A DNA stretch of 64,000 nucleotides from Lodderomyces elongisporus. Taxonomy: Eukaryota; Ascomycota; Pichiomycetes; Serinales; Debaryomycetaceae. This document shows, in pieces, positions 42,011-52,322 of the stretch (positions are counted from its first letter, which is position 1; each line of letters starts with the position of its first letter). The stretch spans positions 1,116,001 to 1,180,000 of the forward strand of contig NC_083674.1 in the NCBI RefSeq assembly GCF_030384665.1, written 5' to 3'. Below the pieces are notes generated by a model, which was given only the letters and a program-made list of their open reading frames with translations, made no database searches and had not been told where the DNA came from. The position numbers were made by a program, and so were the translations under genes.

Positions 42011-42493
42011 AAAATGGAAAAATGGAAAGAAGACACCATCTCCTACTTTTGACTATGGCATCTTTAAACTGACGTAACGTGAGCACCAGTTATCATAACC
42101 TTCCATCGCTCTTTAAAACTTTTTTTTTGGTGTTGGTGTTGGTGTTGGTATTGGTGATGGTATTTGCTCAATTCTTAATTTTTATTTTTTCATTCTCGGA
42201 GCTTCTTCCTTCCTCTATTGCCATGTATGTATGTATGTATGTTTGGATGTTATTCTCTTTATAATCTCTACTTCCTTGTTTTTTTTTTTCGTCCTGTTCC
42301 AATTCACTACAAAACGAAATTTTTTATTTTTTTATTTTTTTTTTACTTTAATAAAAAAAAATCCATACATTTCTCCTTACATACCCATCGAATTGAAGGT
42401 TCTCTTAAAATTGAAAGTAAAAATAAATAAATAAATAAATAAAGGAAGAAATAGAAGGAGAAATAGGGGGAAGGAGGAACTTAAAAGAAAATA

Positions 42494-42506
42494 GGGGGGG
42501 GGGGGG
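42494..42506 (+). repeat. 13-nt G homopolymer
   Basis: Thirteen G followed by AGGGAGGG, a G-quadruplex-capable stretch. Confidence 0.85.
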
Positions 42507-43009
42507 AGGGAGGGAAAGCAGAATAGACAGAAAACAGCCACATCTACACGACCTCCAATTTCACTCGCTTCTTTTTGGCTTTTGTTCCTTCTCTTTCTAT
42601 GTATAAGTATATATATATGTGTGAATATATATATATACATATACTTTTTTCTGCTCTCCCCACTTCTCTTCTCGCTCTCGTATAAATGATAACCACGTGA
42701 TCTATTTTCAGCTTTTAAATGGTAATTAAATAATATGCAATGTATTACTATCACTATTACTAAAACAACAACGAGAATAGTAATAGCAGTTTATTTCTTT
42801 TCCCCTCCCACATCAATTCATCATAAACTAGCAAGTACTGTAACTACATCAAAACTGCATTGTTTCAAGCTAGTTTTGAAATGTAAAGTGAATGCAAACA
42901 TATTACACCAAAACCAAAACTGTACTCAATGTAGATCTTCTTCAACTATATACAGTAATGCTAAGACTGAATCTACAAATTTTCAAAAAAAAATGAAAAA
43001 AGAAAAAAT

Positions 43010-44389
43010 CTATTCCTTAGGCAACCCTCTTTTCTTACTTGAATCACCATCACCACCACCGTCACCGATACTATTGCTATTGTTCTTGTTATCATTGAAA
43101 TTCTTTCCACTAATCATTCCTCCAACCTTACCCACGTCAGATTTGAACTCTCCAATAGCCATCTTGTATCTCCACAATGGTCCATGCAACTTCTTCATCT
43201 TTTCATTCTGCTTCTTCCTCTCCCTGTTGATAATACCAAACTGCTCGTCATATGGCACACCAGCCTCTGCCTCTGCAAGAGTCTCTTTACCAAACAAATA
43301 ATCAAACACTCTACCATCAGACCAGAAAAAGCCCTTTCTGTCAACAATCCAACTCCTAATCTTAAATTGACTACCAGCAATCTTCTCCCGCAAAACAAAA
43401 AAGAAAAACCCTTTATCGGCTGTACCATAAAACCCTTTGCCAGTCCAGATTCTAGTAGTCTCACGACGTGATAAGTTGGCAAGTGGAATAGTATAAACTG
43501 GGGTCGGACGGCCAGGAATCAATGGGTAAGTGGTAAACTTGACAAACTCCTTGGTAGGAGGACCAGGTAAATACCACATACGTCTCACCAACTTTGTGGG
43601 GAAAATTATCGCACCATACGCAGCAGCAAACATAATTATTGACGGACAAAGATAAATCGCCAACCACCAATAATACTCCCTTGTTCGCACAACCTCATTA
43701 GTCTCCTCCTTTTCATTCTCCTCATACTCCTTATTGGAGATCCAAAATGCCCATTCTGCAAGAACACATGCATAAACAGAGAAAACCACGGCAGCACAAA
43801 AACAAAGCAAAAAATACAACCGGTGTGGCTCACTCTCATATATCAATTCAGGTTGCTTCTTGTTTTGAAGAATCTTAATCACTTGCTTGAATGTGTACTT
43901 CTTACCAACTTGTGGTACACCTGGCCGAGGAAGCAAAGTAGGCACGTTTTCTTTACCCAAGGGAAATTTGGGCACACGATCCTTCAAAGTGTTGGTCTGT
44001 TTAGTCTCTCCCGGAATGTGAAGTTTCAAATTCTCCCACTCGCTTCTTGAAGGAAGTGAGCTTTTTGGAGCCGCAGGATCTGAAGGCAAATTTTGGTTCT
44101 GGTCCCGACCAATATTCTCATGGATATCTTGGAGATTTTGGTGATTTTGGAGATTTTGGTGATTTTGGAGATTTTGGAAATCTTTAAAATCTTTTGAATC
44201 TTTTTTTGGTGGATCATGTGGTAAGTTATCCTTGGATGGTTGGGATGGAGGTATCTTGTTGGAATTAAATCGCAGAAAGCATATTGGTGATACACGACAA
44301 CGTAAGAGAGTCGAGGTAGCCAAAATCTCCTTTCCAGTGGCTGTTATTCGTAGACTAGTGAGTCCGATTCTGCCAAAATTTGCAAACAT
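43010..44389 (-). CDS. MRX15: TMEM223 / Mrx15-like mitochondrial inner-membrane protein
   Basis: Protein of 459 aa with a basic, Ser/Thr-rich presequence (GRIGLTSLRITATGKEILAT). A low-complexity linker carries the NLQNHQ unit three times (about residues 76-93). Two membrane spans follow at about 192-215 (LYFLLCFCAAVVFSVYACVL) and 240-262 (WWLAIYLCPSIIMFAAAYGA). The segment before span 1 (PELIYESEPHRLYF) parallels LLFEHDRGRFF of human TMEM223. The domain after span 2 (FPTKLVRRMWYLPG, YTIPLANLSRRE, then RKGFFWSDGRVFDYLFG) parallels its C-terminus. Yeast Mrx15, of the same family, is a membrane receptor for mitoribosomes. It is much longer than S. cerevisiae Mrx15 because of the linker and a charged, Asn-rich tail. 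The family match is good; the symbol is tentative. Confidence 0.72.
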   Translation of the reverse strand: MFANFGRIGLTSLRITATGKEILATSTLLRCRVSPICFLRFNSNKIPPSQPSKDNLPHDPPKKDSKDFKDFQNLQNHQNLQNHQNLQDIHENIGRDQNQNLPSDPAAPKSSLPSRSEWENLKLHIPGETKQTNTLKDRVPKFPLGKENVPTLLPRPGVPQVGKKYTFKQVIKILQNKKQPELIYESEPHRLYFLLCFCAAVVFSVYACVLAEWAFWISNKEYEENEKEETNEVVRTREYYWWLAIYLCPSIIMFAAAYGAIIFPTKLVRRMWYLPGPPTKEFVKFTTYPLIPGRPTPVYTIPLANLSRRETTRIWTGKGFYGTADKGFFFFVLREKIAGSQFKIRSWIVDRKGFFWSDGRVFDYLFGKETLAEAEAGVPYDEQFGIINRERKKQNEKMKKLHGPLWRYKMAIGEFKSDVGKVGGMISGKNFNDNKNNSNSIGDGGGDGDSSKKRGLPKE

Positions 44390-44650
44390 CTCTTGGATAT
44401 CTAATTAATTGAAACTGGAAACTTGTCTCAGTTACAAATTCAATTTGATTGTGAATGGCGTTGATGGGGGGGTGGTGGAGCTGGTTTGAAAAATATGGCG
44501 CGAATGATTTTGTTTCTTCCTCTTCTTCTTTTTCTTCTTCTTCTTCGGTTTCTTTCTCTTCCTTCTTTTGATTTTGGTTTTGGGTTTTTTTTTCCCTATT
44601 TGCTCTTCTTCTTTTTGGATTCTCGTTCTCGTTCTCGTTCTTTTTATTTT

Positions 44651-45346
44651 TTATTTTTTATTTTTGTGTTTCTTTGGAACACTAGACTCAGCTCTTTTCA
44701 ATTGTACGGGGTATTGTCCTATATACTTGCCATTCATATCCTTAAATGCTTGCAAGTAATCATCGGCACTTGCAAATGCAACAAACCCAAACCCTTTAGG
44801 TTTCTTCGTGGCTTTGTCCATCGGCACGTAAACATTACTTAGCGTGGCATATTTGATAAATGCAGAGCGTAGTAACTCATCGGTAGCATCAGGTCCCAAA
44901 TTGCCTACAAAGAGTCGAAAATGCTTTGGGTTCCAATTGGGCTCTGACTTGGAAGAATTCAAGTTTGTTTTGGAAACTACTCGCGGGGTAGGATTTGCCG
45001 TTGCTAAAGATTGACTTATAGTTTGACGGTTCTTTTGTGCAGAGTGAAGGAAACTCGCTGCTTTCTTGGCACTAATATGTTTCCCATCAAAAGTACTACC
45101 TTGAGGTTTTACCACTTTTGACGGATGTGAAAGAGGAGGTTTAGAAGCGCGATGTGGTGGTATTGGTGGTGGTGGAGGTGGTGGTTTTGCTAATGGTTTT
45201 ACTGGTGGTGATCTTACTGGAGCTGATGGTGATATTTTTTGTGAATTTATCAGTGGCCGTTGTGAGGAAGGTCTTTGGCCAGGCGGTGGAGGAGGAGGAG
45301 GAGGTGGTGGTGGATATGGCATTCTAGACGACGGTTTGAGAACCAT
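44651..45346 (-). CDS. RRM RNA-binding protein, RBM42-like
   Basis: Protein of 231 aa. Residues 1-85 are Pro-rich, with eleven consecutive Pro near residue 12 and further PPPPPPP. The single C-terminal RRM (about 142-222) has RNP2 LFVGNL, RNP1 KGFGFVAF and the closing MNGKYIGQYPVQLKRAE. This is close to human RBM42 (MNGKYVGSRPIKLRKS), and the protein ends in a Lys-rich tail (KKHKNKK). Human RBM42 is linked to splicing and stress granules; S. cerevisiae has no clear orthologue. The ATG at 45346 is the first; an internal ATG eight codons later (MPYPPPP) is an alternative. It is divergent from RPC25. Confidence 0.85.
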   Translation of the reverse strand: MVLKPSSRMPYPPPPPPPPPPPGQRPSSQRPLINSQKISPSAPVRSPPVKPLAKPPPPPPPIPPHRASKPPLSHPSKVVKPQGSTFDGKHISAKKAASFLHSAQKNRQTISQSLATANPTPRVVSKTNLNSSKSEPNWNPKHFRLFVGNLGPDATDELLRSAFIKYATLSNVYVPMDKATKKPKGFGFVAFASADDYLQAFKDMNGKYIGQYPVQLKRAESSVPKKHKNKK

Positions 45347-45825
45347 TTCGTGATTATATATATAGAGGTATGTTTGTTTGTTTGTTTGTTTGTTTTTGAG
45401 TTGATGTAGATGATTGTTAAACGGAGATGCTTCCGAAATGGATATTTCAATCTACTATATATTAAACTTCTACTTTTGTACAAGATTAATTATTTTTTTT
45501 TTCCTTCCGCTTTAGTTTGTCTGTGGTCTTCAGCTTATTTTTATATACATACAATTTTTTTTTTCCTCTCTCATCTTTAATGTGAATTTTTACCAGATCT
45601 GTGATATTGTTGATGCTCATCAGATTCCAAACAAGGACAGCTTACTATCTTTACAACCACGCTTTTTTAGTTTGCAATTCCAATCTCTTCACCCACAGCC
45701 AATCTCACACCTTGCCTATCCACTATATATAACTACCTGTCTATTTTTTTTTTTCCTTTTCCTTTTCCTTTTCCTTTTTCTTCCATTCATATTTTCATTT
45801 CCTACACACTATCTTATTTTTGATC
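45347..45825. promoter_or_regulatory. Divergent promoter of the RBM42-like gene and RPC25
   Basis: 480 bp. It holds a TTTG tetranucleotide run (45371-45395) on the RBM42-like side, T/CT-rich segments, a CCTTTT hexamer run (about 45756-45775) and a PAC-like GCTCATCAG (45615-45623) 200 bp before RPC25. Confidence 0.5.
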
Positions 45826-46413
45826 ATGTTTATTTTATCAGAGATTGAAGACCTTATACGAATACCGCCACAGTCATTTAACATCCCTATTCAACATTCG
45901 CTCACAGATGAACTTAATAAGAAATATGCAAACAAAGTTATCCCAAATTTAGGGCTTGTCATCACTACATGGGACCTTCTAGATATAAAAGACGGGTTGT
46001 TGAAACCAGGAGATGGTGGTTCGTACGTCCTGGTACGTTTCCGGTGTATCGTATTTAAACCATTCAGAGGAGAAGTACTTACAGGGTGGATCACCGAGAA
46101 TAACGCCAAAGGTATCAAGGTACGATTGGAGTTTTTTGACGACATTTGGATCCCTGCTGAGTATTTATTTGAAAATTGCGAATTTGGAGAAAAGGAAAAA
46201 GCATGGATCTGGAAGACTGATGAGAGTGAATTATACTTGGATATCAATGAAAGGATCAGGTTTAGAGTTGAACAGGAAAATTTTTACAATGTCAAACCAA
46301 AGACTTCGAGCGAAGCACTGGGATTAGAAGAGCCAAAAGAAAAACTACCGGCATATAGCATCACTGCCTCTTGTCAAGCACCAGGAATGGGATGCGTCTC
46401 TTGGTGGGAGTAA
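45826..46413 (+). CDS. RPC25: RNA polymerase III subunit C25
   Basis: Pol III subunit of 195 aa (Rpb7/RpoE family), forming the stalk with C17 and used in initiation. The N-terminal Rpb7-like domain (MFILSEIEDLIRIPPQSF, KYANKVIPNLGLVITTWDLL) and C-terminal OB domain (GWITENNAKGIKVRLEFFDD, IWIPAEYLFENC, AWIWKTDESELYLDINERIR, ending GMGCVSWWE) match S. cerevisiae Rpc25 along the whole length. The ATG at 45826 gives the conserved MFILS start; a TTG-ATC just upstream is in frame but unnecessary. The CTG at 46030-46032 (codon 69) sits where yeast Rpc25 has Asn, so it probably encodes Ser. The 3' end converges with RPT1 across a TA microsatellite. Confidence 0.97.
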   Translation: MFILSEIEDLIRIPPQSFNIPIQHSLTDELNKKYANKVIPNLGLVITTWDLLDIKDGLLKPGDGGSYVLVRFRCIVFKPFRGEVLTGWITENNAKGIKVRLEFFDDIWIPAEYLFENCEFGEKEKAWIWKTDESELYLDINERIRFRVEQENFYNVKPKTSSEALGLEEPKEKLPAYSITASCQAPGMGCVSWWE

Positions 46414-46457
46414 TAATGATGCTAATAGTTACGACAATGACTGAAGAATACACATAT

Positions 46458-46461
<4 letters not shown>

Positions 46462-46502
<41 letters not shown>
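46462..46502. repeat. (TA)n microsatellite between RPC25 and RPT1
   Basis: About twenty TA units in the 195-bp gap between convergent stops, followed by a GCAAAATT repeat (46542-46570). Confidence 0.9.
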
Positions 46503-46504
<2 letters not shown>

Positions 46505-46608
46505 CAATGAGTAGAAGAATGTAAGGAAAAGAAAAACAAAATGCAAAATTGCAAAATTGCAAAATTGCAAAATCACGATGAATATCCAATTAATAAACAC
46601 TAGTTAAA

Positions 46609-47952
46609 CTAATTATATTGCATATATTCACTTGTGGAACTGAATTTCAAATTGCCTTTAATGACTTTGTCGACTGCTTTCAAAAAATCCTTTTCTGTAG
46701 CAACTTTCCTTCTGGCTCTGATAGCAAACATACCAGCCTCGGTACACACCGAACGCAATTCGGCACCAGTGGCATTGGGACACAATCTCGATATAAGCTC
46801 CCACCTAATGTCACTATCAACACTCATGGTCTTGGCATGGATCCTGAAAATATTGGCACGTCCTTCCAAGTCTGGAAGCGAAAACTCAACCTTTCTATCA
46901 ATACGGCCTGGTCTTAACAATGCAGGATCTAATGTGTTTGGCCTATTTGTGGCAAACATCACCTTAATGTTTCCTCTTGGATCAAACCCATCTAGTTGCG
47001 TAATCAACTCCAACATTGTTCTCTGAACTTCATTATCACCACCTGCACCATCATCAAATCTAGCCCCTCCAATAGCATCAACTTCATCAAAAAATATAAT
47101 ACACGCCTTTTTGGTCCTGGCCATTTCAAAAAGCTCCCTCACCATTCTGGCACCTTCTCCAACATACTTTTGAACCAACTCTGACCCAATGACCCTGATA
47201 AATGTAGCATCTGTACGGTTCGCCACTGCTCTGGCACATAGTGTCTTACCGGTACCCGGTGGACCGTATAACAATATACCTTTTGGAGGATCAATACCCA
47301 ACTTGACAAATCTTTCGGGACTCAATAAAGGTAACTCAACAACTTCTCTCAACTTCTCAATCTGCTCTTTACAACCACCAACATCACTATACGTCACATC
47401 GGGTTTTTCCTCAACCGTCATCATAGTAACAGAAGGGTCAATCCTTGGTGGCAATGGCAATTGGATCTCATACTTGTGTCTATCTACACCAACTCTCATT
47501 CCCTCCTCAATATCTGTCGGCGAGACCCTTTCACCTAACCCAACAACAAACTTAGCAATCTGTTTGATGTTTATAACGTATTTAGTCTTTGTGTCGGCAT
47601 TCTGTAAACCTGAAGTGGGCAATGCTTGTTGTGATGGTTCAATAATCTTGGTACACCTGGCAACTTGTAACGATTGTTCTTCTTGCATTCGCTGCTTATC
47701 GCCTAGGACATCCCAAAGATGTGGCGGAGCTAACCCAGTGTCACTCTCTTTGATACCTATGCTTTCCTTAATCCTTTCTTCAATATCCTTGAGGTCTTTC
47801 TCAATGTCCTTGATGGAAGAAGCATATGGTGCTGCTCCGTACGTCTTCAAGACTTGAATGTCGCTTTCTGATAACGGAACAATCTTTTCTTGATCCTTCT
47901 CATCTTCCTCTGCTGGAGGAATATATTTATCCCAGTCTGCTTTTGGTGGCAT
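46609..47952 (-). CDS. RPT1: 26S proteasome regulatory ATPase Rpt1
   Basis: AAA ATPase of 447 aa of the 19S base ring. [13 protein letters not shown] at the start is typical of Rpt1. A coiled coil ([20 protein letters not shown]) lies at about 46-65, then the OB domain. The AAA module has Walker A GPPGTGKT near residue 230, Walker [12 protein letters not shown] near 288, the sensor ATNRP near 335 and the arginine-finger region [13 protein letters not shown]. It unfolds substrates for the proteasome core. Its length matches orthologues. The ATG is the only one near the conserved start. The 5' flank has a 9-bp repeat and a weak GGCAAAA, possibly an Rpn4-type site. Confidence 0.98.
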   Translation of the reverse strand: MPPKADWDKYIPPAEEDEKDQEKIVPLSESDIQVLKTYGAAPYASSIKDIEKDLKDIEERIKESIGIKESDTGLAPPHLWDVLGDKQRMQEEQSLQVARCTKIIEPSQQALPTSGLQNADTKTKYVINIKQIAKFVVGLGERVSPTDIEEGMRVGVDRHKYEIQLPLPPRIDPSVTMMTVEEKPDVTYSDVGGCKEQIEKLREVVELPLLSPERFVKLGIDPPKGILLYGPPGTGKTLCARAVANRTDATFIRVIGSELVQKYVGEGARMVRELFEMARTKKACIIFFDEVDAIGGARFDDGAGGDNEVQRTMLELITQLDGFDPRGNIKVMFATNRPNTLDPALLRPGRIDRKVEFSLPDLEGRANIFRIHAKTMSVDSDIRWELISRLCPNATGAELRSVCTEAGMFAIRARRKVATEKDFLKAVDKVIKGNLKFSSTSEYMQYN

Positions 47953-48491
47953 TGTTATAGAAAATAATTAATCAATCTTCTCTCTGTCTCACTGTTTATC
48001 AAGTCTTTTATTTTAAAGTAAAATAAAAAAGAAAAATATCCAGATAAAAGAGAAAAGAATTAGAAAAGTGCAACGCTTGGATGTACAATTGTTGTAAAAG
48101 AATCAATAGTTGAAAGTTTGCAATCTAAAAGTGAACAGTGGCGAGAAACCAGAGAAGTGAGAATCGTGAGAATCGTGAGAATCGTGAGAATCGAAAATGG
48201 CAAAATCTTGGAGTTAAACAGGGCATACACAAAAAAGGAGGTTAAAAAAATGTTAATACTTTGTTTGGTAGCGCATTTTTTCTTTTACCAATATTATTAT
48301 ATATATATATTTACAAACATTCACAAATACATCAAAATACATTATCAATCTTCCTATACACCAATCTAACATACTATCCAAGCAATGCATCGATATAAAC
48401 ATTTCTTTTAATTTGTTCTTTTATTTGTTTTTTATGTTTATCTTTTTTTTTTTTTTATTTTCCTTTCCATTTGTTTTTACATCAATTACAA
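47953..48491. promoter_or_regulatory. RPT1 upstream region
   Basis: 540 bp. GGCAAAA at 48199-48205 resembles the core of proteasome-associated (Rpn4) elements but is not a full match. GTGAGAATC occurs four times in tandem at 48157-48192. Poly-T and TA runs lie near the SDH1 stop. No gene is supported. Confidence 0.4.
48157..48192. repeat. 9-bp tandem repeat (GTGAGAATC)
   Basis: Four perfect copies, about 205-240 bp upstream of RPT1. Confidence 0.9.
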
Positions 48492-50411
48492 TCAGTACGC
48501 CCTAACTGTTGGAGGAACCGGCTTACACTCATTTTCGTCTAATGTGGTCTTGACAACATCTCTGTAGTCCAATTTTACTGGAGCACCAGAGTGCAGCTGG
48601 TACGAAAGTGAATGCTTCCACCAGTTGACATCATCTCTTTCAGGATAATCTTCACGGGCGTGAGCACCTCTTGACTCCTTCCTTGCTGCTGCTGATGCTG
48701 CAGTTTGGGTAGCACATGTGAGAAGATTTTGCAACTCCATAGTCTCTACCAAATCGCTATTCCATATCATGGACCTATCGGTTGTTTTCACATTGACAAA
48801 TTGCTTATCTACTTCATTAATGTGTTGAGCGCAAATATCTAAAGTATCCTGGGTTCTAAATACTGCACAACCCTTTTGCATTGTCTTTTGCATTTCTAGT
48901 CTAATCTCTGCAGTCGATCTATTTCCATTGGCAGTTCGCAACTTGTGTAGATTTTCTATTGACTCTTTTCCCAACGAGTAATCCATTGGTTTCAATGGAG
49001 TTCGGGGCTTTAATGAATCACGAATGGTATGTGAAACTGCTCTCCCAAATACCACTAAATCTAATAACGAATTAGCACCTAATCTGTTGGCACCATGTAC
49101 TGACGCACAGGCAACTTCACCGCAAGCCAAGAGCCCTGGAACAACCTCGTCTTCTCCATTTGCATTTTTTTTAATCACTTCTCCATTCCATTTCGTTGGG
49201 ATACCACCCATGTTGTAATGTACAGTTGGTAAAATAGGTATGGGTTCTTTTGTAACATCAACACCAGCAAAAATATGTGCCGTCTCGGAAATACCGGGTA
49301 ACCTTTCTTTCAATACCGCTGGTGGAAGGTGGTGGAGTTGCAAATACATATGGTCCTTTTCAGGGCCAACACCTCGCCCTTCGTTAATCTCCATAGTAAT
49401 GGCTCTTGAAACAACATCTCTGCAAGCCAAATCCTTGGCCGTGGGTGCGTATCTTTCCATAAACCGTTCACCTTCTGAATTGACCAAGAAACCACCTTCG
49501 CCTCTAGCACCTTCCGTGATTAAGCATCCAGAACCATATATTCCAGATGGGTGGAACTGTATAAACTCTAAATCTTCCAACGGCAACCCTGCTCTCGAGA
49601 CCATTGCATACCCATCTCCAGTACACGTATGTGCCGATGTACAAGAAAAATAAGCTCTGCCATACCCACCAGTCGCAACAATGGTCTTGTGTGCTCTAAA
49701 TCTATGCAAAGTCCCATCTTCTTGATTATATGCAATTACTCCAACACATTCTCCATCTTGCATCAACAAATCCATTGCAAAAAACTCAATATAGAAATGA
49801 CAATCATGTCTCAATGACTGACCATAAAGAGAATGCAATAATGCATGTCCAGTCCTGTCTGCAACAGCACATGTCCTATATGCCTGGCCACCTTTACCAT
49901 ATTCTTTTGATTGTCCACCAAACGCTCTTTGGTAAATTCTTCCTTCCTCATTTCTCGAAAACGGCACACCGTATTGTTCAAGTTCGTAAATAGAGACTGG
50001 CGCCTCTCTTGTCATATAGTGGATTGCGTCCTGATCACCAAGCCAATCAGATCCCTTCACTGTATCATACATATGCCAATGCCAATCATCTTTGTGCATA
50101 TTGCCCAATGCTGCATTAATTCCACCTTGGGCTGCAACTGTGTGCGATCTTGTTGGAAATAGCTTTGATATACATGCAGTCTTGTATCCTTCGGAGGCTA
50201 AACCAAAAGCTGCTCTCAAACCTGCTCCGCCGGCTCCGACAACGACACAGTCATACTCATGGTCAATGATTTTGTACCTGAGTTGATTATTTACTTTCTG
50301 GAGATTTGTCTCTTGTCCTTTAATTTTGGATCCCAAAATTCTTAGTCGCTGTGGACTCGTTGAGAATAGTCGACGAACCCCATGTTCTGCAAATGTGGAT
50401 GTGAAAGACAT
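48492..50411 (-). CDS. SDH1: Succinate dehydrogenase flavoprotein subunit
   Basis: Complex II flavoprotein of 639 aa in the mitochondrial inner membrane, oxidising succinate. The presequence is [20 protein letters not shown]. The FAD-binding [14 protein letters not shown] lies near residue 60. [15 protein letters not shown] carries the His (residue 90) that binds FAD covalently. Active-site regions are [20 protein letters not shown] near 275 and HYNMGGIPT near 390, with [11 protein letters not shown] near 450. The C-terminus [14 protein letters not shown] is conserved. The frame is open for 11 more codons but begins with TTG, so the ATG at 50411 is the start. The CTG at 48594-48596 falls at a polar position in orthologues, consistent with Ser. 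Confidence 0.98.
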   Translation of the reverse strand: MSFTSTFAEHGVRRLFSTSPQRLRILGSKIKGQETNLQKVNNQLRYKIIDHEYDCVVVGAGGAGLRAAFGLASEGYKTACISKLFPTRSHTVAAQGGINAALGNMHKDDWHWHMYDTVKGSDWLGDQDAIHYMTREAPVSIYELEQYGVPFSRNEEGRIYQRAFGGQSKEYGKGGQAYRTCAVADRTGHALLHSLYGQSLRHDCHFYIEFFAMDLLMQDGECVGVIAYNQEDGTLHRFRAHKTIVATGGYGRAYFSCTSAHTCTGDGYAMVSRAGLPLEDLEFIQFHPSGIYGSGCLITEGARGEGGFLVNSEGERFMERYAPTAKDLACRDVVSRAITMEINEGRGVGPEKDHMYLQLHHLPPAVLKERLPGISETAHIFAGVDVTKEPIPILPTVHYNMGGIPTKWNGEVIKKNANGEDEVVPGLLACGEVACASVHGANRLGANSLLDLVVFGRAVSHTIRDSLKPRTPLKPMDYSLGKESIENLHKLRTANGNRSTAEIRLEMQKTMQKGCAVFRTQDTLDICAQHINEVDKQFVNVKTTDRSMIWNSDLVETMELQNLLTCATQTAASAAARKESRGAHAREDYPERDDVNWWKHSLSYQLHSGAPVKLDYRDVVKTTLDENECKPVPPTVRAY

Positions 50412-50784
50412 TGGATGGGGGAAAAGGTGTGGTTCTTTTCTCAAATGTTTACTTTTATCTTTTCTATATACATTTAAATATTTATGTAGTTTATTTATTT
50501 ATGTAGTTTATTGATCTATTTATTTAATTATCTTTTTTTTTCTTCTCTTCGTCCTATTATGCTTTTCATATTTTGCAACTATTGAATTTCCCGAAACCGA
50601 TACTCCAGCTCGCACAATGATTGACTATAATGTTTGACACATGAAAAGACTAGAGAATAATAATAAGAAGAAGAATAGAAGAAAAAACCCCATTTATGTA
50701 TCCGGTTTATTGTAGACTTGGTAATTAATTTTATAACTAGTTATCTAAAAAGTAATCTAAAGTTTAAATGAGTAAAGAATCTAC
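50412..50784. promoter_or_regulatory. SDH1 upstream region
   Basis: 370 bp, AT-rich, with TTTATTTA/TGTAGTTTATT repeats at 50475-50525. It also holds the 3' flank of the PAQR gene. No clear CCAAT box or other element was found. Confidence 0.45.
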
Positions 50785-51831
50785 CTATAAAATATGCTGA
50801 TGTAAATAGTGATAGCATTCTAAGAGCGCTCTCCAGTGACAAAATGCTGCAACCACCACCAATACATGGAATATCTGATGGGAATGGCCAAATATATCAA
50901 ATCGTCCTGGTTTAAATATATGTTCCTTGGAGTCTAGATGCCCTATTCTTTCAGGGAATCTCATAGCATACAAAACTGCACCCAAGATATAGAAAACACC
51001 TTCAAGAATCAACCAAATTAAACCCGATCTTGCTTTTGTAGTTTCAAACCCAAACAAATAAACGGCATTGGCAATGGGTAAGACGCCCGATAAGCCAAAC
51101 ATTATAAACATGGCAGATCTGAATGGTCTATACGTGTTTTTAGAAAATTCTGGGTGTAATGTAAATATTGTGCACACCGTACCAAAGAACAACGTTATAC
51201 CCACAAATAACCATTTCTGAAAGGGAAGATTATAGTACGAGAAAAGGATTATTGATATCAAGGAGCATGTAATCAAAATAACAATCCCGAAATAATCAAG
51301 TTGATTGCCGAACCTACTAACTTTATGGGAATGAGATTTCAAGCAATGGAAAACGGAGGACATAAACATACAAAATGTGCAAGCAGCACCAAACTGAAGA
51401 AAGTTGAGTTTCTCCCATATACCCAAATAGTTGTCGTAAATTGTCAATTGAAAGTTGATGTAATATAGAATAGCCCAGAATGATATACTAGATGGAAGTA
51501 AATGAGAGTATATATTAACTGTTTCGTTGTGAAGATATCCCAATGATTTTATACTGTCCAAATACGATGAGGTACCTTTAACGTAACCAGACTTGATATA
51601 GTGATTATCCTGCTGCCAATCATCAAGTTCATGATAAAAAGCAAGCCTGCGACGATTTGCGCTCTCATTATCAGCTCCTGCTGAGGATAAAGAGTCTGTT
51701 GGCTTTGAACTTGAATTGGAATTTGGAGTGGGTGTTGTTGTTGCTGTTGCTGTTGCTGTTGCTGTGGATGAATTGAACATTTGGGGCAGTTGTTTGGCCC
51801 TCAGTCTCATTGATATGTTTGAGTTGGACAT
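50785..51831 (-). CDS. PAQR/IZH-family seven-span membrane protein
   Basis: Protein of 348 aa of the hemolysin-III/PAQR family (yeast Izh proteins, adiponectin-receptor relatives). The cytosolic N-terminus has Ala-Thr repeats (TATATATATTTP) and then YHELDDWQQDNHYIKSGYV and the conserved YLHNETVNIYSHLLP before span 1. Zinc-site residues of the family are present: the FHCLKSHSHK motif after span 2, Asp in NQLDYFGI, and HSHQIFHVLVVVAAFCHW in the last span. Spans run from about residue 110 to 335. Family members affect membrane sterols and zinc homeostasis and may act as ceramidases. Which Izh paralogue this is cannot be told. The ATG is the first in frame. Confidence 0.9.
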   Translation of the reverse strand: MSNSNISMRLRAKQLPQMFNSSTATATATATTTPTPNSNSSSKPTDSLSSAGADNESANRRRLAFYHELDDWQQDNHYIKSGYVKGTSSYLDSIKSLGYLHNETVNIYSHLLPSSISFWAILYYINFQLTIYDNYLGIWEKLNFLQFGAACTFCMFMSSVFHCLKSHSHKVSRFGNQLDYFGIVILITCSLISIILFSYYNLPFQKWLFVGITLFFGTVCTIFTLHPEFSKNTYRPFRSAMFIMFGLSGVLPIANAVYLFGFETTKARSGLIWLILEGVFYILGAVLYAMRFPERIGHLDSKEHIFKPGRFDIFGHSHQIFHVLVVVAAFCHWRALLECYHYLHQHIL

Positions 51832-52322
51832 GACAGTTGTTGTCGTTCTTCTGATAAAATGCCAATTTCTCCTTTTCTGATTTTCTTAGTTTTTTTGTTT
51901 CTTTTCTTTTTCTTTTTCTTTTACTTTTACTTTTACTTTTTCTTTTTCTTTTTGCTAGAATATTAAATGTGTTTTATGCTGTTAGTAATAGAGTTTCCCC
52001 TTCCTTGTCCCATCTAATTGAAATGTTGGGTAACTTTAATTGCTCCTGTTGAGCGGAACGTGAAATTTATACGAACCGGTGATCAACCGAGCTTGCGCAT
52101 TGTGATGACACAAAACCAATATACTACATTCGGTAACATAATCTTCTCTGATGTTTCTAAATGTTGTCTTTACATAAAAAGTATGAATCTTCACAAGTCT
52201 GCACAAATTGATAATGTCCCTTGATCTAAATACATTCAGCTTTCTCAAACGTATTGGGGAATAGCTAGATATTATAAATGTATGGATGTATATACATATA
52301 TATATATATATATAGACAAGCT
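51832..52322. promoter_or_regulatory. PAQR gene upstream region
   Basis: 490 bp. A CTTTTA/CTTTTT hexamer run (51900-51950) lies just upstream of the start. Minus-strand TACTAAC (51981-51987) followed by TAG 25 nt later looks like an intron end, but no consensus donor is found. A TA run is at 52294-52313. Confidence 0.45.

Larger units (their letters stand above)
41095..43009. promoter_or_regulatory. Repeat-rich upstream region of the Q/H-rich gene
   Basis: 1.9 kb without a supported gene. It contains GT repeats (41411-41430), G tracts (12 and 13 nt), a GGA microsatellite, an AAC triplet run (41719-41747), an 8-bp tandem array, a GTATGTAT run (42224-42241), an AAAT run (42421-42443) and CACGTG at 42694-42699. 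The right end holds the 3' flank of the TMEM223-like gene. Confidence 0.55.

Noticed and set aside
47189..47857. 222-codon frame antisense to RPT1
   Set aside because: Shadow of a highly conserved coding region; composition follows the opposite strand.
50412..50444. Longer SDH1 N-terminus
   Set aside because: Starts at TTG; the ATG at 50411 already gives a good mitochondrial presequence.
51955..51987. Possible 5' UTR intron of the PAQR gene
   Set aside because: Branch site and acceptor exist on the minus strand, but no GTATGT-type donor was found in the 330 bp upstream.
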